Assembly: GCF_042650885.1 (NCBI RefSeq)
Contig: NZ_JBHSBU010000001.1
Span: forward strand, 992,001-1,056,000
Origin: Chitinimonas_A lacunae
GTDB lineage: Bacteria; Pseudomonadota; Gammaproteobacteria; Burkholderiales; Chitinimonadaceae
Direction of reading: 5' to 3'
Length of the DNA: 64,000 bases
This document shows positions 30,322 to 39,129 of the stretch, piece by piece. The notes beneath the pieces were generated by a model. That model saw only the letters and a program-made list of their open reading frames with translations. It made no database searches and was not told where the DNA came from. The stretch's first letter is position 1, and every line of letters starts with the position of its first letter. A program made the position numbers and the translations under genes.

Positions 30322-33300
30322 TTAACACTTCCCCGCCCGGCAAACCGAGGGATCGATCGGGCTGGCCGGCAATTTCAGGGCTTCGATCTTGGCGCGAGTT
30401 TCGGCGTTGGTCTTGAAGCCCCACTTATCGAAGAACGGCAGCAGGTTGTAGCCCGCCACCTTGCTTGCGGCCAAGGCAAACATATTGCGTCGGGCATCGA
30501 CGCTGCTCGGATAGCTTTCGTCCTTGAGCAGGCCCGCCTTGCCCAGATCGCGATAGGCGGCATGGAGACGCGGATAGAAATCCTTGTTCTTGTAGGCCAG
30601 ATTGAGCTGCCAGAACATCACCAGCTTGAGCCACACATCGTCCATCGCATCGAAGTCGCGGTTGGGCTGCTTGAGGTAAGCATCGGCCCGGGCATAGTCG
30701 CCAGCTTCGTCGATCCGCTCGCGCTGGCCGTTGAGGGTCTGGATATTGAGCGAATGCAGATTGTTGGTGACTTCGGTCAGACCGGACCAGGTCCATTCCC
30801 CCATCTGCGAGTTGTGGCCCAGCTCGTGCCACTCGCCCCAACCGCCCGGATAGGGCTTGCCGTCGAGCTTGACCCAATCGGGCGCGACCGAGACATCGGT
30901 CATGATCGGGTAGCCGCTGTGCATCCAGCCGGCCGAGATCTGCACATCGGGCACATAGCGATGCGGCCGCAGCGTCGGGCGATGTTGCGGCTCCAGATTG
31001 AAGCCCATGCCCATGAAGCGGTCGAAGGCTTCGGCCATCCGGTCCCAGCGCGCCATGACCTCGGCGGGCTTGCTGACGCTGCGGGCAACTTCGATCGGAA
31101 CGGTAATGATGACCCGGCGACCGGCCAATTCGGCCCAGGGTGACGGCGATTGCTTGATCCGGTTGTTCCAGTCGGCTTCGCTGGTTTCGCCGGTCTTGAA
31201 GTAAGCAGCGCGGGCAGCACCAACAATCTCCACGGCCACCTGGCCCTGCTCCTTATCGGGCACCAGATAGATCAGACCGCCGAACGGGGCCGAGATCACG
31301 TTATCGCCTTCTTGCAGCGCCTTATGGTTGTAGACCCAGGGTGCGCGCTGCCACTCGCTGTGGTGGCCGATGCCATCGCTATGGGCACCGATCATCACCT
31401 TGAAGCCGGCATGCTTGGGCATGCGGATGGTGATGTTCTCGCCCGGCGCCGCGTAAAGACCGGTGCTCAGACGCTGCGAACCGCCTGCGGTGTCGAGCGT
31501 CAGGCGCACCGAACCGGCCCGCTCCTTGCTCGAGACCACGCCCGGGAATTTACTGGCCAGCGGATCGGCCGCCTGATTGGCCTTGAGCGTCTGATGCTGG
31601 TAGTACTGCACCATAAAGTCGCAATCGAAGCTGCGACCGGGCTGGCCTGCCTGGGCGCCGCAGTCGAACTTGCCGGTCTTGCCCAGAATGGCCGATGACA
31701 CCTTACCCTGGGTCGCGCTGACCAGACCGGTCAGGGTCGGATGCTCAGGGTTGCCCTCGAACAGCTTGAAGGCGCTCTTGGTCAAGGCCGCTTCACGGGC
31801 CTTGTCGTCTGCATAGCGGCTCAGTCCTGGAATATCGGCCAGCCGGATCTTGCCCATCCGATAAGCCACCCACTGCTCGAATGCGCTCGGCGGATAAAGC
31901 GCCCGCACCTCGTCGGCGTTCTGCACGGCACCGCCCTTGCCATCACCCCAGGTTTCCAGGGTCATGCCAGCCTTGCGCAGCAGTTGCACCATCGGGTAGT
32001 CCAGATACTGCACACCACGCGGCGCCACTTTCTTGGCGATCACTTCCCACGGATAGTCGATCATCTGCCAGAAGCGACGCGCCACCAATACCGAGCCACC
32101 TTGCTTCAGATAGGTTTCCAGCAAGGCGGCTTCGCTATCGCTGACTTCATAGTCGAGGATCACCAGCGGATAGCGCGCCGGGTCGAGCTGAGCTGCGGTG
32201 AATTCGGTGGTCGTGGTCAGCACGACCGGCTGGGCAGCCGCCACCGCCTTGACCGGCGATTGCTTGACCAGCACCTGGAGCTTCTGACCGCGCGCCACGG
32301 CCCGGTCATAGCCATTGGCGTTGCTTTCGGTGAGCCAGCCCAGGACGTTGGACAGGAAGACCTGATCCTGACCGCTGCCATGGCTGCCCAACAGTTCGCC
32401 GAACTGCTGATGACCGTAGACAAACAGCCGTCCCTTGCCCAAGCGGGCACCAACGGCCAGATGGTCGCTGCCAGCGCCGCTGACCACCGGGAAGGCACGC
32501 TCGTTCATCACCTTGATCCCGCCAGGAATCACCGAGTTGTAGACCGGCGCCACCGTGACATTGCGATACAGCCGCTTCATATCGGCGTCGATGGTGCGCA
32601 GGAAATTCTCTTCACCCAGCACTGAAACCGATTCAGCCGCCATGCCACGGTTCGGGCCTGGGGTCGGCGTCGGAGTGGGTGTCGGCGTCGGGGTGGGTGT
32701 CGGCGTCGGGGTGGGTGTCGGCGTCGGGGTGGGCGTCGGCGTCGGGGTGGGCGTCGGCGTCGGGGTGGGTGTCGGCGTCGGAGTGGGTGTCGGCGTCGGG
32801 GTGGGTGTCGGCGTCGGAGTGGGTGTCGGCGTCGGAGTGGGTGTCGGCGTCGGAGTGGGTGTCGGCGTCGGAGTGGGTGTCGTCACCGGTGTGGCGGAGA
32901 GCAGAACCCAGCCGATGCCATCGGGGGCGAATTGGGCGCGCACGCGCTTGCCATCAAGCAGCATGACCGGCACCAGGAAATGGCCGTCGCTGCCCGAATA
33001 GAAAGCCGGGTTGCTGGTGGCGCTGGCGTTGTCGATCCGCACCAGACGCAGGCGCAAGGGCTTGCTGTTGGCGATGACGCTGAATTCGACCCGCAGATGT
33101 TGAATCTTGCCCGAAGCACCGATCGGGGCAGCGACATCGGGGAGGATCAGGCGACCGTTCTGGATCGAGATCACATTGTCGTTGACCGTCGGGGCGGCCT
33201 GGGCTTCGGCCAGTTGGAATTCGATCGACTGCGTCTGCGGCAGCAAGGTCAGTTCGACCTGATGGCGCTGCACGCTGCCGTCGGCGAGTCGCACCTCGAG

Positions 33301-33603
33301 CGTGGGCAGCAGCAGTCGGCCATCGCCCAGACTCAGCGAACCACGACCGGGCTGATTGCTGCCCGGATCACCTTTTTCCAGCCTGAAACGCGGCGGTGTG
33401 CTGTTCGGTACATGGCGCAGGATGGCGTCGTACTGCGTTACCCAACCGGGGCCGGTGACATCGACGGCCGGCAGGCACAGGCGGCCGTCGTTAAACCAGG
33501 TGGGCATATCACAGTCAGCAGCGCTGGCCAGAGGTTGGAACAGGCCGGCGACGGCGGCAGCAAGCAGCACCGGACGCGGCTGAAACAAGGTGATACGGGG
33601 CAT
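30322..33603 (-). CDS. Secreted M60-family metalloprotease (SslE/AcfD/ImpA type)
   Basis: This 1093-aa protein has a signal peptide (about residues 1-28, ending ASAADC) and a beta-rich N-terminal region to about 235 (with repeated GRLxLPxV strands). A Thr-Pro linker follows (about 240-314), then an ImpA-like accessory domain and the M60 zincin domain. The zinc site is HELGH at His926, Glu927 and His930, followed by a downstream Glu (WSGLTEVTNN). Members cleave O-glycosylated mucin-like proteins and act outside the cell. A GAGGAG ribosome site precedes the ATG. The gene is transcribed away from a secreted subtilisin. Secretion beyond the periplasm (for example type II) is inference. A lipobox is not seen. 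Confidence 0.88.
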   Translation of the reverse strand: MPRITLFQPRPVLLAAAVAGLFQPLASAADCDMPTWFNDGRLCLPAVDVTGPGWVTQYDAILRHVPNSTPPRFRLEKGDPGSNQPGRGSLSLGDGRLLLPTLEVRLADGSVQRHQVELTLLPQTQSIEFQLAEAQAAPTVNDNVISIQNGRLILPDVAAPIGASGKIQHLRVEFSVIANSKPLRLRLVRIDNASATSNPAFYSGSDGHFLVPVMLLDGKRVRAQFAPDGIGWVLLSATPVTTPTPTPTPTPTPTPTPTPTPTPTPTPTPTPTPTPTPTPTPTPTPTPTPTPTPTPTPTPTPTPTPTPTPTPTPTPGPNRGMAAESVSVLGEENFLRTIDADMKRLYRNVTVAPVYNSVIPGGIKVMNERAFPVVSGAGSDHLAVGARLGKGRLFVYGHQQFGELLGSHGSGQDQVFLSNVLGWLTESNANGYDRAVARGQKLQVLVKQSPVKAVAAAQPVVLTTTTEFTAAQLDPARYPLVILDYEVSDSEAALLETYLKQGGSVLVARRFWQMIDYPWEVIAKKVAPRGVQYLDYPMVQLLRKAGMTLETWGDGKGGAVQNADEVRALYPPSAFEQWVAYRMGKIRLADIPGLSRYADDKAREAALTKSAFKLFEGNPEHPTLTGLVSATQGKVSSAILGKTGKFDCGAQAGQPGRSFDCDFMVQYYQHQTLKANQAADPLASKFPGVVSSKERAGSVRLTLDTAGGSQRLSTGLYAAPGENITIRMPKHAGFKVMIGAHSDGIGHHSEWQRAPWVYNHKALQEGDNVISAPFGGLIYLVPDKEQGQVAVEIVGAARAAYFKTGETSEADWNNRIKQSPSPWAELAGRRVIITVPIEVARSVSKPAEVMARWDRMAEAFDRFMGMGFNLEPQHRPTLRPHRYVPDVQISAGWMHSGYPIMTDVSVAPDWVKLDGKPYPGGWGEWHELGHNSQMGEWTWSGLTEVTNNLHSLNIQTLNGQRERIDEAGDYARADAYLKQPNRDFDAMDDVWLKLVMFWQLNLAYKNKDFYPRLHAAYRDLGKAGLLKDESYPSSVDARRNMFALAASKVAGYNLLPFFDKWGFKTNAETRAKIEALKLPASPIDPSVCRAGKC
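32661..32884. repeat. Short tandem repeat encoding a (Thr-Pro)n linker
   Basis: About 220 bases are made of near-identical 18-base units (plus strand GTCGGCGTCGGAGTGGGT with a few A/G changes), each coding three Thr-Pro pairs on the minus strand, about 37 pairs in all. The low variation between units indicates recent expansion or gene conversion, and copy number probably varies between strains. Confidence 0.9.
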
Positions 33604-34490
33604 AGAGGGCTCCTCGATTATTCATGGCGATTACGACCGCATAGCCGCCATCGCAATGATTGTGCCAATGTCCTATAAACCCTTGTGGGAAAACGGGAGT
33701 TCCATTAGTGAATCCGTAATTTTTCACAGTCCAACGTCATCAAATTGTCAGTCAGTGACAATTTTTGTCACTCCATTTGCATTAACAGGGATCGGAAGGG
33801 GGAATAAGCGTGCAGGACCGAGGACCGGCCAGTCGGGTCAAAAAGCCGATGAAGCCGGTCAAGCAAGCCGGAAATGCAGTCTCACCCTGACCAGGCGAGC
33901 AGTAGGTCAGCCAAATTTAAAAATTCAGGAAAATCAAAGGCAAGACTTAAAGCCAATTTAATATAAAAACTAAAGATATTTTTCTTGTACCTTTTCACAG
34001 CCTACGGGCAGGTCGCTATTGCATGACACAGCCATAAAGCGACCGTCTTCTTAGCACTAATTATTATTTAATTGTTCAGCAACTATCTGTTGCCGATGCG
34101 CGACAGCATTAGCAATTCAGAGAATCTCGTCAAACCAACAGCATGAAAATTGGCCTGTTTTCAACGATTTCTCCCTGACAAAACATGCCAGCATCGTTAC
34201 TGTGCCCCTGAGCGCTAAGCACTGTGCTGCCAATGACTTAGGTCAAGAAACCGGGGTTTTCATGGAATTCGACCCCATGCCAAGTCACCGAAGCAACCAC
34301 TTGGTCAACTGTCATCCATGACAGTTGTGTGACGAGTTTAAGCTGGACAACTATTTGTCCCGGGTTCCGCCGCTATGGTGCGGCTCCGCTCGATGGGGAA
34401 TGTCTATCAATAGACAAATTGAACTGACTGGTCTGCTGATCACAGGTTCGCGAGCGGTTGGGAACCCGCTATCGTCATGAGGGGAAAATC
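33604..34490. promoter_or_regulatory. Divergent regulatory region between the two secreted protease genes
   Basis: About 890 bases with no supported gene, far more AT-rich than the surroundings. Perfect dyads lie at 33742-33764 (AAATTGTCA-N5-TGACAATTT), 34306-34327 (CAACTGTCAT-CC-ATGACAGTTG), 34345-34360 (GGACAA-N4-TTGTCC) and 34401-34416 (TGTCTAT-CA-ATAGACA). Three of them have the layout TGTC-N6..8-GACA. Three of the dyads sit within 190 bases of the subtilisin start and one about 140 bases before the M60 start, as expected for operators. The regulator is unknown. Confidence 0.55.
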
Positions 34491-36233
34491 TTGAAAAAGT
34501 CCAATATGCTTCGTCCGGCTCTGCTGGGCGCTTTGGTGGTCGGCGCGTTGTCGGCCCAAGCTGCCGGTGTGGTCAAGACCGACCGGTTGATCGTGAAGTA
34601 CAAGCCCACCCTGAATCGCGCCGCCGGTAATACAGCCAATCAGTTCACCGCCACCGCGACCTTGAAGTCGCTGGGCCTCGAAGCCAAAGCGGAACGCACC
34701 ATCGGCACCGGTGCCCAGGTGATCAAGCTGGCCCAGCCGCTGAGCGAAGCCGAAGCACAGATGCTGGCCGACAATATGGCCGCCCTCGACCGTAACGTCG
34801 AATACGCCGAGCCCGATCTGATGATGCGTCACATGATGACGCCCAATGACAAGGGCTTTAACCTGCAATGGGACTACACCGACCCGGTCGGTGGCATGAA
34901 TCTGCCGGCAGCCTGGGACAAAGCCACCGGCAAGGGCGTGGTGGTGGCAGTGGTCGATACCGGCTACCGCCCGCACGCCGACCTGAAGGGCAATATCGTC
35001 GGCGGCTACGACTTTATCAGTGACAAGGATGTCGGCAACGATGGCGACGACGGTCGTGATGCCGACGCCCAGGATCCGGGTGACGCCAATGCCCAAGACG
35101 AGTGCGGCCCGGGCGAACCGGCTTCGCCGAGCAGCTGGCACGGCACCCATGTGGCCGGCACGGTCGCCGCCGTCACCAACAACGGCAACGGGATCGCCGG
35201 TGTGGCGCCGGATGCCAAGGTACTGCCGGTCCGCGTGCTGGGCAAATGCGGTGGTCTGACCTCCGATATCGCCGACGGCATCATCTGGGCCGCTGGCGGC
35301 AAGGTGGACGGTGTGCCGACCAACCCGTATCCGGCCAAGGTGATCAACCTGTCGCTGGGCAGCCCGAAGCCGCGCGCCTGCTCGCCGACCACCCAAGCCG
35401 CCATCGACAAGGCCCGCGCCTTGGGCGCCGTGGTGGTGGTGGCCGCCGGCAACGACAACGGCAATGCCGATCTGTACGCCTCGGCCAACTGCAAGGGCGT
35501 GGTGGTGGTGGCCGCGACCAACAAGCTCGGCGCACGTGCTCCCTACTCCAACTACGGTTCGGTGGTAACGGTGTCGGCCCCGGGCGGCGATCTGAGCGAG
35601 AAGGCCGAGAACGGGATTCTGAGCACGCTCAATATGGGCAAAGCCGGTCCGGAAGCCGATGGTTACGCCTACTACGAAGGCACCTCGATGGCGACGCCGC
35701 ATGTGGCCGGTCTCGCTGCACTGATCCTGAGCAAGTTCCCGAAACTGACCCCGGATCAGGTCGCCGAGCGACTGAAGAAGAATGTCCGTCCGCTGAGCGA
35801 GCGTTGCGACGGTTGCGGTAGCGGTATCGTCGATGCTGCCCGTGCCCTGTCGGACGACATCATCATCGATCCGCCGACCGGCCGCGAAGTCGAGCCCAAC
35901 GACAGCCAGTCGGGCGCTCAGGATGTGGCCAAGGCCGGCACCATCAACGGCACCTTCACCAGCAGCCGTGACCAGGACTACTACAAGGTCACCCTGCCGC
36001 CGGGTGCTACCCTGACTGCCACGCTGACCCCGAACAGCAGCTCGGACTACGATCTGGTGATCTACAACAGCACCGGCAGCGAAATCGGCCGCAGCGAGGA
36101 AACCGGCAGCAAGGGGGAAAAGCTGTCCGTCACCAACCGCCTGAGCACGCCGCTGGTGCGCTATGTCCGCGTCCAGTACTACAAGGGCCTCGTAGGCAGC
36201 AGCGGCACCTATCAGCTCAAGCTGAGCTGGTAA
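34491..36233 (+). CDS. Secreted S8 subtilisin-like protease with C-terminal PPC domain
   Basis: This 580-aa serine protease starts at TTG (34491), supported by GAGGGG six bases upstream and the signal peptide KKSNMLRPALLGALVVG ending SAQA. A propeptide follows (about residues 25-120), then the S8 domain with Asp156 (AVVDTGYRPHADL), His217 (SWHGTHVAG), oxyanion Asn (VAAGNDNGN) and Ser399 (GTSMATPHVAG). A C-terminal bacterial pre-peptidase domain (about 475-580, EVEPNDSQSGAQDV) is usually removed after export. It resembles the extracellular serine proteases of Xanthomonas and related beta/gammaproteobacteria. It diverges from the M60 protease across a dyad-rich region and ends at a strong terminator. 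Confidence 0.93.
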   Translation: MKKSNMLRPALLGALVVGALSAQAAGVVKTDRLIVKYKPTLNRAAGNTANQFTATATLKSLGLEAKAERTIGTGAQVIKLAQPLSEAEAQMLADNMAALDRNVEYAEPDLMMRHMMTPNDKGFNLQWDYTDPVGGMNLPAAWDKATGKGVVVAVVDTGYRPHADLKGNIVGGYDFISDKDVGNDGDDGRDADAQDPGDANAQDECGPGEPASPSSWHGTHVAGTVAAVTNNGNGIAGVAPDAKVLPVRVLGKCGGLTSDIADGIIWAAGGKVDGVPTNPYPAKVINLSLGSPKPRACSPTTQAAIDKARALGAVVVVAAGNDNGNADLYASANCKGVVVVAATNKLGARAPYSNYGSVVTVSAPGGDLSEKAENGILSTLNMGKAGPEADGYAYYEGTSMATPHVAGLAALILSKFPKLTPDQVAERLKKNVRPLSERCDGCGSGIVDAARALSDDIIIDPPTGREVEPNDSQSGAQDVAKAGTINGTFTSSRDQDYYKVTLPPGATLTATLTPNSSSDYDLVIYNSTGSEIGRSEETGSKGEKLSVTNRLSTPLVRYVRVQYYKGLVGSSGTYQLKLSW

Positions 36234-36276
36234 GTTCAAACCTGCATTACCCCTAAGTTCCAACCAACTTGTGCAA

Positions 36277-36305
36277 ACGGACCGCATCGCGGTCCGTCTT
36301 TTTTT
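36277..36305 (+). terminator. Intrinsic terminator of the subtilisin gene
   Basis: A perfect 9-bp stem (ACGGACCGC at 36277-36285 with GCGGTCCGT at 36289-36297), 3-base loop ATC and a run of eight T. It lies 43 bases after the stop. Confidence 0.92.
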
Positions 36306-36962
36306 GGGGTTTCAGAAAAAATTAAAATATCCAGAAAACCGTCTGTAAGGATCAGAAAGGCATACAAATAAAATATATATTTTTCTGCTCATCCTCCATC
36401 AACCCTCCACTATCTATATATAGAGAGAAATCCTCCCTACCATCTCCCCCCGGCACCACCGACCTCCCCGGCTTCCATCGCCTCAGACTCGAATCAGCTT
36501 CTACCCCGCCTTACGCCAATCGGCTTTCAACAAGGCGTCCAGCCAAGCAAAGCCACCTTGGCATGAGGGGATTTCCGTTTGAATCGGCGTTGCCACGAAG
36601 CCTGCTTGAGTACTGGGTGTCGGGGGTTGAGGTCTGGACAAGCTGACTCCGCATTGGCTGGAAATGCGCTGGAGGCGATGGCGTCGGTTATTCATTGCAC
36701 GCTGTTTCCTGCCCATGGCCCGATGACTTTCACCTGGGGCGGAATCGTCCCACCCTAGGGCCGTTTGGTCCCACCCTCTGTTTTGCTTGCCGGGCCTTGG
36801 ATGCGCCGTCCTGGGCCTTGGCTTTCACAGCCGCCTGCCTGGGTGCGCACGGCCTCATGCCCTCGGCACGTATTCCCCAAAAAATCCTTAAAAATCAAAC
36901 CAATAACAAGCTGGAACAGTGCTTGCGTTGATAGGGACCGTAGAGCCTGGCAGGAGAGCGGA
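36306..36962. other. Non-coding region before the eCIS operon
   Basis: About 650 bases without a supported gene. The left third is AT-rich and includes the 12-bp palindrome TCTATATATAGA near 36410. A 71-codon minus-strand frame (36501-36716) has no family features and a weak start. An AT-rich stretch at 36885-36915, directly before the first operon gene, is the most likely promoter site, but no consensus hexamer pair can be assigned. Confidence 0.45.
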
Positions 36963-37232
36963 GTGACGACGGCGCGCGAGGCGCGGTTCGAGGCCGAAGC
37001 GATCTGGGCTGCGCAGGGAATCCGAGCCTATCTGGCCGAGCGACCCCAAGCGGCGGACACCCGTGACGGCATTATCCGCTGGTGGTTGGGCGCTTTATGG
37101 TGCGACCCGCGCGCCGTACAGCGTGCCCTGGACCGTTTGGTCGCTGCCGGCGAGCTGGAGCTGTATCTATTGCCTTCGGGCCAGGCGCTGTATCGCGCGG
37201 CCCAGAACCCGGGAGTGGAATCCACATCATGA
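36963..37232 (+). CDS. Small helical protein, first gene of the eCIS operon
   Basis: This 89-aa protein starts at GTG (36963) with AGGAGA five bases upstream. The sequence TARDTRDGIIRWWL-like core followed by DPRAVQRALDRLVAAGELEL and a short LYLLPSGQALYRAA hairpin looks like a winged helix, but I do not recognise a family. Its stop overlaps the DUF4255 start as ATGA, so it is translated with the injection-system genes. It could be a regulator or a DNA-free structural adaptor. In-frame upstream codons exist but lack a ribosome site. Confidence 0.7.
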   Translation: MTTAREARFEAEAIWAAQGIRAYLAERPQAADTRDGIIRWWLGALWCDPRAVQRALDRLVAAGELELYLLPSGQALYRAAQNPGVESTS

Positions 37233-37870
37233 AAACGGCGATCCGCGATGTCAGCCAGAGTCTGCGCCGCTTTGTCGAGCTGGCACTCCAGGACGACCCC
37301 GAGCTGTCGCCCTATTTCGACCCGGCCGACCCCAATCCCGATGCCATCGGCACCATGATCGTGACGCTCGACAACCCGCAGGAACTCGAAGAGAAGGAAA
37401 ACGAAGGGGTCTCGATCTGGCTGTATCTGCTGCAACGCGAAGAATGCACCCTGAACCGGCCGCTGCGCCGGGTCGCGGCGGATAAGCTGGAGCGGCGGCC
37501 GCTCCCGCTGCGTCTGCACTATCTGATCACCCCGCTGGTCGACCACAGCACCCGCAATGATGCGACCGAGCTTGAGCAGTTGATCCTTGGCAAGATTCTC
37601 CAGACCTTTCACGACGAATCGAGCCTGAGCGGCGCGCGTCTGCTGGCCAGTCTGGCCGGCTCGGGGCTGGAGCTGTTCATGCGCCTGGAAACGCTGTCGC
37701 TCGAAGAGATCACCCGGGTATGGGATGCGCTCGACAAGCCCTACCAGCTCTGTGTGTCGTTTGAACTCAGCATTGTCCCGATCACCTCGGGTCAGGATGC
37801 CGAGCAGGTGAAGCCGGTCGATGCGCTGGTATCCGAAACGGGCGCGGCCCGCTTCAAGGAAGCCGTCTGA
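37229..37870 (+). CDS. eCIS tail terminator/cap protein (DUF4255, Pvc16/Afp16-like)
   Basis: This 213-aa DUF4255 protein begins MKTAIRDVSQSLRRFVELAL and contains VSIWLYLLQREECTLNRPLRR, PLPLRLHYLITPLVD and YQLCVSFELSIVPI, the conserved strands of the family. In Afp and PVC particles Pvc16-type proteins cap the end of the tube and sheath distal to the baseplate. Here it stands at the front of the operon rather than at the end as in PVC. It overlaps the first gene by 4 bases and its stop overlaps the next start (TGATG). Confidence 0.88.
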   Translation: MKTAIRDVSQSLRRFVELALQDDPELSPYFDPADPNPDAIGTMIVTLDNPQELEEKENEGVSIWLYLLQREECTLNRPLRRVAADKLERRPLPLRLHYLITPLVDHSTRNDATELEQLILGKILQTFHDESSLSGARLLASLAGSGLELFMRLETLSLEEITRVWDALDKPYQLCVSFELSIVPITSGQDAEQVKPVDALVSETGAARFKEAV

Positions 37871-39048
37871 TGGACTGCCGCGAAGAAACGGCCGGCGCTG
37901 CCCGCTTCCACTTCTGCCCCGACCGGGCGCCGCCGCCTGCCGACCGATTGCGTGCCCTGGTCCAGGCGCGGGTGCTCGACGAGATCAGCGGGCAGCCGAT
38001 CGAGCGCTGCCGTGTAACGATGCCGGACCCGGCACTCGCGCCGCATATGGCAGCCCGGGTGGCGGCAGGCGGACTGGTCGGACTGGTGGGGCACCCGGCC
38101 CGGCTATTCCCCACACTGGCCACCAGCGCGGTGACGCTGCCGATACAGCTCGAAGCCGATGGCTATCTGCCGCGCCAGCTCAGCGGCACGCTCGGGCCGG
38201 TGACAGGCTTTCCCGCCCAGTTTGCCCCACTTGACCATGGCGACGTGGTACTGCATCGGCTGGGCGTGAGGTTCAGCGGCCGGGTGGTCGCACGCGGCAC
38301 ACCGGCCAATCAGCCGCTTGCAGGCGCCCAGCTGCGCATCGATGGCCTGTGGTCCACCTTTCCGCCTGCCAATGCCGCCCCGGGTCCGCTGATGGAACCG
38401 GCCCGGATCGTAGGACTCACCCCTGGCCTTTATGCCGACTACCCGACCGCCACCCTGGCGCGCTGCGATGTGGTGCCCGATCTGCCGCGCAGCAAGACGC
38501 TGCTGGCGACCGCCCCCCCCGGCAGCCAGCGCCTGCGGCTGAGCGACCGGCGCACGCTGGCAGTCGGCATGGCACTGCTGATCGACGGCAGCGACCCTGA
38601 TCGGCATGAGCTGATGCCACTCGCCCATATCGATACCAGTTCGTCCGACGACCAGCCGGCCTGGGTCGAACTGGCCCATCCGCTGCGCCATCTGCACCGG
38701 CTCAACAGCCCGGCCGTGCCGGCAGCGATACCGGCGACCCACGACCCGCATACCCTGAGCCGCGCGGCCCTGACGGGCGATGCGGTGGCCTTCCTCAATG
38801 CAGCGCCGCCATGGAGTGCCGGGACGGTCATCCGGATCGACGACAGCGTTCGGCCGGTCGAGTACCACTGGCTCGAACGTTATGAAACCAGCGCAGACGC
38901 CGAAGGCTATTTCCGCCTGCCATGTCTTGCCCGGGTGGCACTGACGCGCTTGCGCGTCACTCATCCAAGCCAGCCGCAGCCGTTGAATCTGGTGGTCGAG
39001 CCGAATTACCGGCTGGTCCAGCAAACCCTGGTGGTGGCATTCGAATGA
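37870..39048 (+). CDS. eCIS-associated carboxypeptidase-regulatory-like protein
   Basis: This 392-aa protein has no signal peptide. Residues about 28-120 look like one beta-sandwich (VLDEISGQPIERCRV, TLPIQLEADGYLPRQL) and residues 130-190 another (VRFSGRVVARGTPANQPLAGAQ), of the carboxypeptidase-regulatory type. Between about 210 and 280 is a module (GSQRLRLSDRRTLAVGMALL) also seen many times in the giant sheath. In some eCIS loci such domains are fused to the DUF4255 cap; here they form the next gene, overlapping it by one base, so the two proteins may act together at the cap. Confidence 0.7.
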   Translation: MDCREETAGAARFHFCPDRAPPPADRLRALVQARVLDEISGQPIERCRVTMPDPALAPHMAARVAAGGLVGLVGHPARLFPTLATSAVTLPIQLEADGYLPRQLSGTLGPVTGFPAQFAPLDHGDVVLHRLGVRFSGRVVARGTPANQPLAGAQLRIDGLWSTFPPANAAPGPLMEPARIVGLTPGLYADYPTATLARCDVVPDLPRSKTLLATAPPGSQRLRLSDRRTLAVGMALLIDGSDPDRHELMPLAHIDTSSSDDQPAWVELAHPLRHLHRLNSPAVPAAIPATHDPHTLSRAALTGDAVAFLNAAPPWSAGTVIRIDDSVRPVEYHWLERYETSADAEGYFRLPCLARVALTRLRVTHPSQPQPLNLVVEPNYRLVQQTLVVAFE

Positions 39049-39129
39049 AGTCCGCCGCCCCTGTCGAGTGCCGCCGCGCCCTGGCGCCCGGCCAGATCTC
39101 CACCCCAACCCACGCATCGGGAGACCGCC

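Noticed and set aside
32661..32884. Tandem 18-base repeats considered as a CRISPR array
   Set aside because: No spacers; continuous units coding Thr-Pro inside the M60 protease.
34440..36287. 615-codon minus-strand frame opposite the subtilisin gene
   Set aside because: Antisense shadow of a gene with complete catalytic motifs; no independent support.
36501..36716. 71-codon minus-strand frame before the eCIS operon
   Set aside because: No start signal or family features; could be an old remnant but cannot be supported.
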